NCBI RefSeq assembly: GCF_900090325.1
Contig: NZ_FMHW01000002.1
Coordinates: 5,705,001-5,769,000, forward strand
DNA from: Micromonospora pallida
Lineage (GTDB): Bacteria; Actinomycetota; Actinomycetes; Mycobacteriales; Micromonosporaceae
DNA: 64,000 nt
Direction: 5' to 3'
A program made the position numbers and the translations under genes. The notes under the pieces are model-generated. The model was not told the origin of the DNA. It did not search any database and saw only the letters and a program-made list of their open reading frames with translations. Every line of letters begins with the position of its first letter. Position 1 is the stretch's first letter. Positions 1-8,361 of the stretch are shown here, in pieces.

Positions 1-918
1 AACAACGGCGAGAAGGTGATGGAATTCGTCAAGGAGGCCACGCCCTACAGCAAGAAGGAGAAGAGGCTGGGGGCGACCGGCTTCACCGACTGCCTGTCGG
101 GTGAGAAGTTCCACATGTACACCCACGTCAGCAACGCGGTGCCGGTTCCCGTACCGTTCCAGTCGCCGTTCGCCAACATCAAGTCCTGGATGCCTTTCCG
201 CGCCCTGCTGTCGGTGTTCCCGCCGGTCGGCGGTGAGGTGCCGGAGGTATCGCGGCTCGGTCACGTGGTGATCGACGACTCGATGGCCGAGGGTGACCTG
301 AGCAAGGAGATCGAGCGCGACAACGCGCTCATCGAGTACCGGCAGAAGCGGCTGACGGAGAACGTTCCGGTATCCGGGCCGATCGCGCTGGGCAACGTTT
401 TCGTCAAGGCCAGCCGGGCCAGCATCCTGGAAAACGACCAGTACGTCGTCCGGTATTCGCTGATGAGCACGTCGGACGTGCACGCCCTCGACGGCGAGGC
501 CCTGTGGATGCAGGTCTACGACAAGTCCGACAAGACCACGACGTTCATGGCCGTCGGCGGTGGCCGCAACAACGTGCCGGGTCTCGACAAGCTCAACAAC
601 CGTACTGCCGGCCTGGTCTTCTCGACCATGCACCACACTTTCGGCGCGCTGATGGGTGCTATCGCCAAGAGCAACACGGGTGTTCTCGAACTCACCAATG
701 GCGTACCCGGAATTGCCTGGTCGCAGTCGGTGCAACTGCTGCGTGACAACCCGGTGCTGGGCACCCGTCGGGGGCTCGCCGCCGGATTCGACGTGGGCAG
801 CCGGGTGCTCGCGATGGTCCGCCAGTACAAGGGCATGAATGTCGTCGATGTCCCCGGCGACGACGACCTGGTCGAGATCAGTGTGACGGTCGACCCGCTC
901 GACGAAACCAAGATGTAG
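1..918 (+). CDS. Unrecognised protein, 5' end outside the window
   Basis: The frame is open from base 1, so the gene probably begins upstream; the first in-frame starts visible are GTG at 16 and ATG at 19. About 300 residues can be read and they match no family I know. There is no signal peptide or obvious membrane helix in the visible part. The protein looks globular and mixed alpha/beta, with a Gly-rich turn (VGGGRNN) near residue 185 and an acidic C-terminus. It converges with helR. The codon use and reading frame look genuine, but no function can be assigned. Confidence 0.7.
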   Translation, partial: NNGEKVMEFVKEATPYSKKEKRLGATGFTDCLSGEKFHMYTHVSNAVPVPVPFQSPFANIKSWMPFRALLSVFPPVGGEVPEVSRLGHVVIDDSMAEGDLSKEIERDNALIEYRQKRLTENVPVSGPIALGNVFVKASRASILENDQYVVRYSLMSTSDVHALDGEALWMQVYDKSDKTTTFMAVGGGRNNVPGLDKLNNRTAGLVFSTMHHTFGALMGAIAKSNTGVLELTNGVPGIAWSQSVQLLRDNPVLGTRRGLAAGFDVGSRVLAMVRQYKGMNVVDVPGDDDLVEISVTVDPLDETKM

Positions 919-932
919 CAGCCGTACGTGTT

Positions 933-993
933 CATCCGCTCGGGCCGTGGGGGTCGACGAGGGTCCGCGTCGATTCCACCGTCCGAGCGGATG
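933..993. terminator. Candidate terminator between convergent genes
   Basis: An 11-bp perfect inverted repeat (CATCCGCTCGG at 933-943 and its complement at 983-993) encloses a 39-base loop. It lies just after the stop of the upstream gene and before the convergent helR stop. There is no T-run and the loop is long, so this is only a candidate. Confidence 0.3.
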
Positions 994-1048
994 CTCCGTA
1001 TTACTGCTTTCCCACTTCGTACACGATCATCAACTGGACGGGGCGACG

Positions 1049-3202
1049 TCAAGAACTGGTAAGGAGGACGAGTTGCTGGGTCGCCCGGGTCATCGCGACG
1101 TAGCGGTCGACCGCTCCCTCGACGCCCTCGCCGAACGCGTCGGGGTCGACGAGGACGACCAGGTCGAACTCGAGCCCCTTCGCCAGCTCCGGGGTCAGTG
1201 ACCGGACACGGGGCGTCGCCCGGAAGGTGGGATCGCCGATGACACAGGCGGTTCCCTCGGCGTGCGCGACGAGCCAGGCGTCGAGAATCGAGCCCAGTTC
1301 CGCAGCAGACCCACGTACGACGGGAATGCCGCTGCTGCGGATGGAGGTGGGCACGTTGGCGTCCGGGAGCACGGCCCGGATGACCGGCTCAGCTTCCACC
1401 ATGACCTCTTCCGGCGTCCGGTAGTTGATGGTCAGGGAGGCCAGGTTGATCCGGTCGAGGCCGATCCGCTCGAGCCGTTCCCGCCACGACTCCGTGAACC
1501 CGTGCCGGGCCTGGGCGCGGTCCCCGACGATGGTGAAGCTTCGGGACGGGCAGCGCAGCAGCAGCATCTGCCACTCCGCGTCGGTCAGTTCCTGCGCCTC
1601 GTCCACCACGATGTGTGCGAACGGGCCGGCGAGCCGGTCCGGGTCGGTGTGGGACAGGGCGGCCTCGTCCACCAGGGCGTCCTGGAAGTCCTCGCCGCGC
1701 AGCATCGTGACCAGCCCGGTGCCGTACTCGTCGTCGGCGACCGCGATGAGGTCGTCCACGACCCTGGTCATCCGCTCGCGTTCGGCGGCGACCGCGACCT
1801 CGTGCCGACGCTTGCGTCGGGACGTCTCCGGGTCACCGAGCCGCTGCCGGGCCGTGTCCAGCAGCGGCAGGTCGGACACGGTCCAGGCCTGCGCGTCCGG
1901 GCGTTGCAGCTTCCGGACCTCGTCGGGGCTGAGCCAGGGCGCGCACTTGCGTAGGTAGGCGGGCACCGACCACAGGTCCCCGACGAGGTCGGCCGCTTCG
2001 AGCAGCGGCCACGCACGGTTGAAGACCGTGAGCAGTTCCGTGTTCTGCAGCAGCGACCTGCGCAGGAGTTGGGTCGGGGCATCGCCGTCGTGCTTGTCGA
2101 TCAGGATCGTGAGCAGTGCCGCCCAGATCTGGTCGCGCGCCTCGTTGTGCGGCGTACCGGGATCTGGTGCGTCGAACGCCTCGGCCCAGTCGTCGGCGCT
2201 CAGCCAGATGTCGGACCAGTGGGTCGTGACCGTCATCCCCCTGGTCGGCGGCTCCTCGTAGAACCGGACCGCCTCGTCGATCGCCCGCACCAGGTTCGCG
2301 GACGACTTCAGCCGGGCCACGTCCGGGTCGGCCTCGACCGCTGCGGTAGCGCCCTCGGCGACGAGGTCCCGCAGGGTGCAGGTCTGCACGCCCTCCTCAC
2401 CGAGGCTGGGCAGGACGTCGGCGACGTAGGCCAGATAGGGCTGGTGCGGACCGACGAACAGCACGCCACCTCGGCGGTGACCGAGGCGCGGGTCGGCGTA
2501 GAGGAGGTACGCGGTGCGGTGCAGCGCGACCACGGTCTTTCCCGTACCCGGACCGCCGTCGACGACCAGGGCGCCGCTGGAGCCCGCACGGATGATGGCG
2601 TCCTGGTCGGCCTGGACGGTGCCGAGCACGTCCCGCATCCGGGGCGACCGGCTGCTGCCCAGGCTGGCGATGAAGGCCGACTGGTCGTCGAGCGCGGCAT
2701 GGCCGGCAAGCCCGTCCGAGGTGAACACCTCGTCCCAGTAGTCGCTGATCCGGCCGCGGGTCCAGCGGTACCTGCGGCGGCTCGCCAGGCCCATCGGGTT
2801 GGCGTGGGTCGCCCCGAAGAACGGCTCAGCCGCGGGGGAACGCCAGTCGAGCAGCAGCCGGCGACCCGCGCCGTCCGTGAGGCCGAGTCGTCCGACGTAG
2901 ACGGGCTCGGAGTTGTCCGCGAGGACCATACGTCCGAGGCACAGGTCCAGACCGAAGCGACGCAGGGCGCGCAGGCGAGCGGTCAGCCGGTAGACCTCCA
3001 TGTCCCGGTCCATCGCCGCCTGCCCGATGCCGCCGGACGCCCTGCGCTCGGTGTCGAGCCGGTCGGACAGGTCGGCGGCCGACTGCTCGAGGCTCTCCGC
3101 GATGGCCGCGAAATGGCGCTCATCGGCGGCGATCAGCTTCGGGGCGGCCTTGGCGGCAAGGCGATCGGGAAGATCGAACGCGCTGGTGGTCAGTGGGTTC
3201 AC
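1049..3202 (-). CDS. helR: HelR/HelD-like RNA polymerase recycling ATPase
   Basis: A 717-residue UvrD/Rep-like superfamily 1 ATPase of the HelD/HelR type. An alpha-helical N-terminal arm (about 20-95) precedes a Walker A motif GGPGTGKT near residue 216, and a Walker B variant VVDEAQ lies near residue 532. HelD proteins displace stalled RNA polymerase. In actinomycetes HelR is known to dislodge rifamycins from RNA polymerase and give tolerance. The length matches HelR. The chosen start is GTG at 3202, 62 bases from a rifamycin-associated element (3264-3282), which supports HelR over the generic HelD. Induction by rifamycins is therefore inferred. The gene is monocistronic and converges with the gene at 1-918. 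Confidence 0.85.
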   Translation of the reverse strand: MNPLTTSAFDLPDRLAAKAAPKLIAADERHFAAIAESLEQSAADLSDRLDTERRASGGIGQAAMDRDMEVYRLTARLRALRRFGLDLCLGRMVLADNSEPVYVGRLGLTDGAGRRLLLDWRSPAAEPFFGATHANPMGLASRRRYRWTRGRISDYWDEVFTSDGLAGHAALDDQSAFIASLGSSRSPRMRDVLGTVQADQDAIIRAGSSGALVVDGGPGTGKTVVALHRTAYLLYADPRLGHRRGGVLFVGPHQPYLAYVADVLPSLGEEGVQTCTLRDLVAEGATAAVEADPDVARLKSSANLVRAIDEAVRFYEEPPTRGMTVTTHWSDIWLSADDWAEAFDAPDPGTPHNEARDQIWAALLTILIDKHDGDAPTQLLRRSLLQNTELLTVFNRAWPLLEAADLVGDLWSVPAYLRKCAPWLSPDEVRKLQRPDAQAWTVSDLPLLDTARQRLGDPETSRRKRRHEVAVAAERERMTRVVDDLIAVADDEYGTGLVTMLRGEDFQDALVDEAALSHTDPDRLAGPFAHIVVDEAQELTDAEWQMLLLRCPSRSFTIVGDRAQARHGFTESWRERLERIGLDRINLASLTINYRTPEEVMVEAEPVIRAVLPDANVPTSIRSSGIPVVRGSAAELGSILDAWLVAHAEGTACVIGDPTFRATPRVRSLTPELAKGLEFDLVVLVDPDAFGEGVEGAVDRYVAMTRATQQLVLLTSS

Positions 3203-3263
3203 GTCGCGGCTCTCGTTTCCCTCGGGTTTCTGGCTCCGGCCGGCGATTCTGCGGCACCACCCG

Positions 3264-3282
3264 GGTCTTGCCGCAAGCCCCC
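3264..3282 (-). promoter_or_regulatory. Rifamycin-associated element (RAE)-like site upstream of helR
   Basis: Read on the minus strand the site contains GGGGCTTGCGGCAAGAC, centred on a perfect inverted repeat CTTGC-N-GCAAG (3267-3277). This matches my recollection of the RAE, a conserved motif of about 19 bp found upstream of rifamycin-induced resistance genes in actinomycetes, including helR and rifamycin-inactivating enzymes. Its placement 62 bases before the helR start fits promoter control. Confidence 0.75.
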
Positions 3283-3665
3283 TGGTGCGCTATATGTTGA
3301 GAGTGGCAGGGAGCAGGTAATCGCCTTCCACCGAATAGTTTCCCTTCAAATGGGGCGATCTCCTCGCAAATCAGCGTGGGGTGCGACCGTGCACCGGCCA
3401 AGGGCATGCCACCGGCCTACGTACGCAGCCGCAACGGGTTCACCAGCCTCTTGAGCAGGACTGGCTCGAACGTCGTCCAGTACGACACCTTCCGTGGAAC
3501 TCGCCGCCGCGCCGCAGAGCACTACGCGGGAGTTGGCTCCCAAACAACGCTTCGCTCGGACGCCTAATACCAGTCGGGGCGGAACCGACGTCAGATCACC
3601 ACCACCGTGACGCACATATCCGAGGCGGTTTTGGCTTCGCCTCCCGAGACGGTCGGCGGCTCGGG
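3283..3665. other. Gene-poor spacer upstream of helR
   Basis: About 380 bases without a convincing coding region. It includes a relatively AT-rich patch (3288-3350) that probably holds the helR promoter. Open frames here look like noise. I see no hairpin with a T-run and no repeat. Confidence 0.4.
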
Positions 3666-3824
3666 TCAGCGAACCTGGTCTTCCGCCACCCACAGACCGC
3701 GCCCTTGCAGGCCCACGACCAGACCACGGTCCTGCAAAATGATCACGGCACGCTGCATGGTCGCCAGACTGGCGACGCTCGATCTTCGTCCAGCCGGCCG
3801 GCCTCCGCGTCGTCCCTCCGTCAC
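3666..3824 (-). pseudogene. Remnant of a GntR-type winged-helix regulator
   Basis: A 52-codon frame (GTG at 3824, TGA at 3666-3668) ends in a sequence resembling the second half of a GntR winged helix. The recognition-helix and wing part reads SLATMQRAVIILQDRGLV followed by GLQGRGLWV, as in 'RALLILQSEGLV..HQGKGVFV' of the intact short GntR gene at 25977-26201. The N-terminal half of the domain (the RIAQDIRDKI.. and SLREMS.. part) is absent and replaced by Arg/Gly-rich noise. It therefore looks like a decayed copy rather than a working repressor. It lies just downstream of vapC on the same strand. Confidence 0.5.
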
Positions 3825-3842
3825 CGGACGCGGGCGGGCTGG

Positions 3843-4217
3843 TCAGACCGCGAGGAGAGCGACGTCGTACTTCCGCACCTCGACGTCCCGCGAAACGAGA
3901 GTGAGGTCCGCGCAGAGCGCCTGGGCGATGAGCATCCGGTCGAACGGATCGCGGTGGATCAGGGGGAGTCGCCCGGCCACGATGGCGTGCTCGGCAGTGA
4001 TCGGCAGTTCCCGGAAACCGCTGTTCCGAATCCGTTCCGGCAGGTCGTTCGGCTCCTTGATCTTGCCCATCGCCTGCTTGATGGCGACTTCCCAGATCGT
4101 CGCTGAGCTGACGTAGACGTCCGGCTCGTGGTCGAGCTGGTCTTTGAGGTCGTCGGGGAGGGCTGGGTCGTCGGCCAACCACCAGATGACGATGTGCGTG
4201 TCCAGCAGGAGCCTCAT
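3843..4217 (-). CDS. VapC-like PIN-domain toxin
   Basis: A 124-residue PIN-domain protein, the usual VapC size. It starts with the hallmark LLLDTHIVIWW (first catalytic Asp near residue 6). A Glu follows in ATIWEVAIK, with further acidic residues in DPFDRMLIAQA and the SRD near the C-terminus. These are the metal-binding acids of PIN ribonucleases. The ATG overlaps the stop of the upstream antitoxin gene by 4 bases, typical of vapBC. It is expected to be a translation-blocking RNase held inactive by its partner. The RNA target cannot be read from sequence. Confidence 0.9.
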   Translation of the reverse strand: MRLLLDTHIVIWWLADDPALPDDLKDQLDHEPDVYVSSATIWEVAIKQAMGKIKEPNDLPERIRNSGFRELPITAEHAIVAGRLPLIHRDPFDRMLIAQALCADLTLVSRDVEVRKYDVALLAV

Positions 4218-4471
4218 GAGATCGAGCCGAAGTCTTCCGCGATGGCCTCATTGACCTCGGGAGCGTCCCAGTCCGCCGTGACGGCCAGCGTGCCGCGCAG
4301 TGAACCACGTCCGGTACGGGCAACCCGCCGGACCAGCGGAATCACCTTCGCCACCGGCTGACCGGCGCGACTGATGATGATCTCCTCGCCATGCTCGACC
4401 CGGTCGATGATCCTCGACAGGTTGGTCTTGGCCTCGTGGATGTTGAACTGGGCTGCGGCTTCGCTCGACAT
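4214..4471 (-). CDS. VapB/Phd-YefM-family antitoxin
   Basis: An 85-residue antitoxin. The N-terminal Phd/YefM-type DNA-binding fold is recognisable from FNIHEAKTNLSRIIDRVEHG and the following IISRAGQPVAKVIPL strand. The acidic C-terminal tail (WDAPEVNEAIAEDFGS) is the expected toxin-neutralising segment. An AAGGAGG ribosome binding site precedes the ATG. It is translationally coupled to vapC. Autorepression through the site immediately upstream (4481-4498) is likely from family behaviour. Confidence 0.9.
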   Translation of the reverse strand: MSSEAAAQFNIHEAKTNLSRIIDRVEHGEEIIISRAGQPVAKVIPLVRRVARTGRGSLRGTLAVTADWDAPEVNEAIAEDFGSIS

Positions 4472-4480
4472 CGCGCCTCC

Positions 4481-4498
4481 TTAGCTAAGAGGTTAGCC
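4481..4498 (-). promoter_or_regulatory. Candidate vapBC operator
   Basis: The palindrome TTAGCTAA (4481-4488) is followed by a second TTAGC (4493-4497), directly in front of the vapB ribosome binding site. A TAACCT hexamer on the minus strand could be the -10. Antitoxins of this family usually bind such short repeats to autoregulate; binding here is inferred. Confidence 0.4.
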
Positions 4499-4598
4499 CA
4501 TCCCTGGTGGGCCGGCCGTCGCCTACGCGATCGCCCACCGACCGTGAACCAGCCCCCGGTACGACCCGGGCCGTACCGGGGACGTTAGCGTCGGGGGC

Positions 4599-5585
4599 AT
4601 GAGCGCGAAGTCCGCGCCGGTGCTGCCGGCGGCCAGCGGGGTGGCCGAGGCCGCCGCCGTCCTGCGGTCCGGCGGGCTGGTCGCCTTCCCCACCGAGACC
4701 GTGTACGGCCTGGGCGCAAACGCGCTCGACGCGCGGGCGGCGGCCCGGATCTTCGAGGCGAAGGCGCGACCCAGCTTCGACCCGCTGATCACCCACCTCG
4801 CCGATGTCGCCGACCTGACGGCGCTGGTCGGCGCGCTGCCGCCGATCGTGGCGGCCCTCGCCGAACGGTTCTGGCCCGGCCCGCTGACGCTGATCGTCGA
4901 CCGGCCGCCGGCCGTACCGCCGATCGTCACGTCCGGGCTGGACACGATGGCGGTGCGGATCCCCGATCACCCAGTGGCCCGGGAGTTGATCCGCCGGGCC
5001 GGGCTGCCGGTGGCCGCGCCGAGCGCGAACCGGTTCGGCATGCTCAGCCCGACCCGGGCCGAGCACGTGGTGGCCGGGTTGGGCGACGCGGTGGACCTGA
5101 TCCTCGACGGCGGGCCGACCCGGTGCGGCATCGAGTCCACGATCGTCGACGCGCGCGGTGACCAGCCGGTCGTGCTGCGGCTCGGCTCGCTGGCGGTGGA
5201 GGCGCTGGTCGAGGCGGTCGGCCCGGTCAGCGTACGGCCGGGCAGTTCCGGCCAGCCGGTCGCGCCCGGCACCCTGGCCGCGCACTACGCGCCCCGGACA
5301 CCGCTGCGGGTGGTCGACGCCCCGGTCCCGGCCCGGCCGGACGACGGGACGCGCGGCTACCTCGCCCTACGCGAAGCGCCCGAGGGGGCGTACGGGGCGG
5401 TGGAGGTGCTCGCCCCCGACGGCGACCTGACCGGGGCGGCGGCCCGACTCTTCGACGCCCTGCACCGGCTCGACGCGACCGGGGTGACCGAGATCGTCGC
5501 CGAGCGGGTGCCGGACAGCGGCCTCGGCCGGGCTATCAACGATCGGCTGCGACGCGCCGCCGCCACCTGGCAAACGTCCGGATAG
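4599..5585 (+). CDS. L-threonylcarbamoyladenylate synthase (Sua5/YrdC/TsaC family)
   Basis: Makes threonylcarbamoyl-AMP from Thr, bicarbonate and ATP for t6A37 modification of ANN-decoding tRNAs; cytoplasmic. The 328-residue length fits the long Sua5 form, with an N-terminal YrdC domain and a C-terminal Sua5 domain. YrdC signatures visible are GGLVAFPTETVYGLGANA (about 26-43), KARPSFDPLITH, and AAPSANRFGMLSPTRAEHV with the SAN/SPT substrate loop. The later GTLAAHYAPRTPL segment (about 222) opens the Sua5 domain. The ATG at 4599 follows a weak GGGGGC ribosome site. It is divergent from vapBC and stands alone. Confidence 0.92.
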   Translation: MSAKSAPVLPAASGVAEAAAVLRSGGLVAFPTETVYGLGANALDARAAARIFEAKARPSFDPLITHLADVADLTALVGALPPIVAALAERFWPGPLTLIVDRPPAVPPIVTSGLDTMAVRIPDHPVARELIRRAGLPVAAPSANRFGMLSPTRAEHVVAGLGDAVDLILDGGPTRCGIESTIVDARGDQPVVLRLGSLAVEALVEAVGPVSVRPGSSGQPVAPGTLAAHYAPRTPLRVVDAPVPARPDDGTRGYLALREAPEGAYGAVEVLAPDGDLTGAAARLFDALHRLDATGVTEIVAERVPDSGLGRAINDRLRRAAATWQTSG

Positions 5586-5699
5586 TCCACCATCGGCGGG
5601 TCCGGCGCAACCAGGAACGCGACTGACGATGGTCGATTCCTGAAAGCGACGTCCATCGTTGGCACGGGAAAGGGTTCGAGCCGGAGAAGAGGACCCGCC

Positions 5700-5969
5700 A
5701 TGGCCGTGCCGACCGTGACCGCGTCGCTGGACGCGACGACGTACGCGCCGGGGGACGAGATGCTCCTGACCATCGCGTACGCCGATGCCGACACCCAGCC
5801 GTTGACCGTCACCATCACGGTCACCGACGCCCAGGGCAACCACAGCGCCCCGGTGACCGTCCCAGTCGTCGTCGACCCGCTGGCTGTGACGGTGCAGGAC
5901 GACTCGGGGCGTACCTGGACCCGGGTGTCGGACACCGGCGCGGTCGCCGTGTTCCGGGCGGTGGCGTGA
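5700..5969 (+). CDS. Small beta-sandwich-like protein coupled to a putative glycosidase
   Basis: An 89-residue protein with alternating hydrophobic strands (VTASLDATTYAPGD, LTVTITVTDAQGN), like a single Ig/fibronectin-type or phage-style beta domain. The ATG at 5700 is preceded by GAAGAGGA. Its TGA overlaps the ATG of the next gene (TGATG at 5967-5971), so the two are translated together and probably act together. There is no signal peptide. No family is recognised; it may be an accessory or carbohydrate-contacting domain for the next protein. Confidence 0.7.
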   Translation: MAVPTVTASLDATTYAPGDEMLLTIAYADADTQPLTVTITVTDAQGNHSAPVTVPVVVDPLAVTVQDDSGRTWTRVSDTGAVAVFRAVA

Positions 5970-7003
5970 TGCCCCGGGTCACCGTGCGGGTCCGCGACGC
6001 CGCCGGTCAGGCGGCGACCGCCGCCCTGGACTACCAGGTCGTCACCGTGCTGGGCGGGTACTACCTGGCTGGCAACGCCGACCCGACGGCCGACATGGTT
6101 GGTGGGCGTTTCCGGTCGCTGACCCAGTACCGCAGCTTCGCCGACGGGTACATCTTCCCCGGCTGGCAGAAGGACTGGCTGCTCACCCTCGGCCGCGCGG
6201 GCGTACGGGTCAACATGGTGCTGGAGCTGAAGCACTACGGCACCGCCAACCTCGGGGCGCAGACGTTCACGGTCGACGGGGTGACCTACACCGTGCCGGC
6301 ACCGTCGATGACCATCCAGCAGCGTCCCGGCACGACCTGGCCGAGGGCGTACGGGTACAGCCAGGTCCTCGCCGGGCACTGCGACGGCCTCCTCGCCCGC
6401 GCGCTGTCCCAGTACCGGACGATGGGCTTCCCGGTGAACGTCCAACTCGCCTCCGAGCTGGACACCGACCACGAGTTCGGCACCACCGAGGCCGGTACGA
6501 CGTACACCTGGGCGGAGTCGGACGCCCGCGCGGTGGCCGCGATGTCCTACGTCGTCGACTGGTTCCGGACCCGGTCGCTCCCGGCCGGCACCACGTTCTC
6601 GGTCGGTTCCGGCGGCTTCGACCGGTCCGGCTTCCGGCGGACGCACCCGGAGACGCTGATGACCCGGCTGGACTTCCTCCAGTGGAACGTCTACGCCACC
6701 GACCCGGCGCACACCGCGCTGGGCCGGTTCCGCCGGACGAAGGACTGGGCGGTCGCCGACCTGGGGCCGGTGGCGCTCTCCCGGCCGGTGCTGATCGCCG
6801 AGTGGGGCGTCCGGAAGGCGGAGTTCCCGGACCAGGCGGCGTGGATCGCCACCGTGCCGGACGCGATCCGGCGACTCAACCGGGAGGGTGGCCCCCGGAT
6901 CGTCCGGACGAACTACTTCAACTCGGGCTGGGGCACGCTGGACCCGAGGGACACCGGGCTGGCCGCCCTGCGGGCCGCGTACGCGAACAGCCCATACGCC
7001 TGA
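5969..7003 (+). CDS. Putative TIM-barrel glycoside hydrolase-like protein
   Basis: 344 residues from the ATG at 5969. An initial beta-rich segment (about 1-30, VRVRDAAGQAATAALDYQV) is followed by a region that reads like a (beta/alpha)8 glycosidase. It has aromatic clusters (FPGWQKDWLL), an acidic strand end VQLASELDTDHEFG (possible acid/base), and VLIAEWGVRKAEF near residue 260, the style of a nucleophile Glu strand in clan A hydrolases. No signal peptide is seen, unusual for a secreted glycosidase; phage-tail-associated use is an alternative. Assignment rests on fold-like patterns only. It is followed by a bidirectional hairpin. Confidence 0.6.
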   Translation: MPRVTVRVRDAAGQAATAALDYQVVTVLGGYYLAGNADPTADMVGGRFRSLTQYRSFADGYIFPGWQKDWLLTLGRAGVRVNMVLELKHYGTANLGAQTFTVDGVTYTVPAPSMTIQQRPGTTWPRAYGYSQVLAGHCDGLLARALSQYRTMGFPVNVQLASELDTDHEFGTTEAGTTYTWAESDARAVAAMSYVVDWFRTRSLPAGTTFSVGSGGFDRSGFRRTHPETLMTRLDFLQWNVYATDPAHTALGRFRRTKDWAVADLGPVALSRPVLIAEWGVRKAEFPDQAAWIATVPDAIRRLNREGGPRIVRTNYFNSGWGTLDPRDTGLAALRAAYANSPYA

Positions 7004-7015
7004 TCGGCCGCGCCG

Positions 7016-7075
7016 GGTGGTTGCAGGGGACCCCTGCTCATCAAAAAGCGGTAGGAAGGGTCCCCTGCAACCACC
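7016..7075. repeat. 60-bp interspersed hairpin repeat, copy A (terminator-like)
   Basis: A perfect 18-bp stem (GGTGGTTGCAGGGGACCC at 7016-7033 with its complement at 7058-7075) surrounds an AAAAAG-containing loop. The same GGTGGTwGCAGGGGACCCCTG unit recurs at 28373-28432 and 46672-46731. Every copy sits between converging genes, so a bidirectional terminator role is likely. Confidence 0.75.
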
Positions 7076-7079
7076 TGAC

Positions 7080-8205
7080 GCCGCAACGTCGCAACGTCCG
7101 TCGGCCGTCGTCCAGGCCGCGTCGAGGAGGCTCGCTGCTCGGTGACGAGGGCGTCCCAGCCGACCGTACGGGCCTCGGCGGCGGCGCGCGCCGCCTGGTC
7201 GGCCAGATCCGCCGGGCTTTCCGCCGCCTCCGCGGTCGGGGCGTCCACCGCCCGGTCGACCGTACGCGCCGACCCGTCGGCCGCCGCTGCGGTCGGGTCG
7301 GCGGCGGCGTCGGTGCGGGTGCACTCGTACGCGGCGAACTTGGTCAGCCGGAGCCGCTGGCCGGGGCGGAGGGGGCCGCTCAGGGCGAGCCGGAACCGGT
7401 CGGCCTGGCACCCGGTGTCGGTGGCGGTGGTGTCGGGGGCCTCGACAAGGTGCGCCACGGCCACCGCGACCCGCTGTCCGCTGCGCTCGGTGCGGTGCAC
7501 CAGCACCCCGTCCGGTCCGTCGGCGCGGCGGTACTCGGCGGCCAGGGGTTCGTCCAGCACGGTGGCGGCCCGAGGGTCGTCGGAGCGTTCCGGAACACGC
7601 TGGTTGGCGACCAGGTCGGAGCAGACCCGGACCTCGACCGGCCCGTCCAGCGGCTCCACCTCCCAGCGGACGGCGGCGACCGGACGGCGGGCGAGCGAGA
7701 CCAGCCGGATGCTGCGGACGCGTACGGCGTGCCCGCCCGGGGAGACCCACTCGGTGTGCCGCTCCACCAGCCCGGCCCGCAGGTCGAGCACCCGCTCGTG
7801 ACGGCGCAGGGTGCCGGTGCGTACGTCCAGCGGCTCGCCGTCGACCCAGAGGCGGATCAGTGCCGCGTTCGGTGCGCTGACCACGGTGTCGCTGAACTGC
7901 GGGAAGGCGTACCCGTCCTCGGGATAGCTCAGGCCCCGCCGTTCGTAGAAGCCGTTGAGGTAACTGCCCGGCATGCCGTACGGCTCACCCTCGTCGAGGT
8001 TGCCACGCCAGCCCAGCCAACCGTTGCTCAACGCGAACACCGACTCGGTCTCGCCGAGGCGGTCGGCGTCCGCCTCGGTCCGCCGGATCCGCCAGCCGTC
8101 GTCCCCGGCCGGGTGGTCGGCCGGCTGGTGGTCGTGGCCGGTGGTGCGGCCCGCCGGCCGGTGGTCGTGGCCGGGCTGGTGGTCACTGACGGTCGTGTCG
8201 GGCAC
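7080..8205 (-). pseudogene. Truncated, frameshifted GH65 phosphorylase/hydrolase gene
   Basis: The N-terminus is clearly family GH65 (kojibiose/trehalose phosphorylase or hydrolase type). From GTG at 8205 it shows the N-terminal beta-sandwich with ESVFALSNGWLGWRGNLDEG, GSYLNGFYERR and LWVDGEPLDVRTG. Homology runs to about residue 356 (VGWDALVTEQRA). There the frame changes: a base appears missing near 7127, and the expected AYLDAAW continuation is found one frame over as LDAAWTTAD. About 50 bases later all homology ends at hairpin copy A. The whole catalytic (alpha/alpha)6 barrel, roughly the C-terminal half of an ~780-residue enzyme, is absent. The gene cannot encode an active enzyme. Confidence 0.8.
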
Positions 8206-8361
8206 ACGGCCTCCCGGTACTCAGGTGCGCGAGACGCCATCCCAGCACATCCGGCTGTGGGGTGACTGAGACGAAGGTCAGGGGCGAGATCTCACCTTCG
8301 CACACTGTGCCGGACTCCGCCGATTTCTACCATCCGTAGGGACTGGAGGAGGTATGAGCAG

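Noticed and set aside
5357..7750. 797-codon open frame on the minus strand over the TsaC, glycosidase-like and GH65 genes
   Set aside because: Low-complexity shadow sequence. Only a short stretch near 7090-7130 is informative, as the shifted continuation of the GH65 pseudogene.
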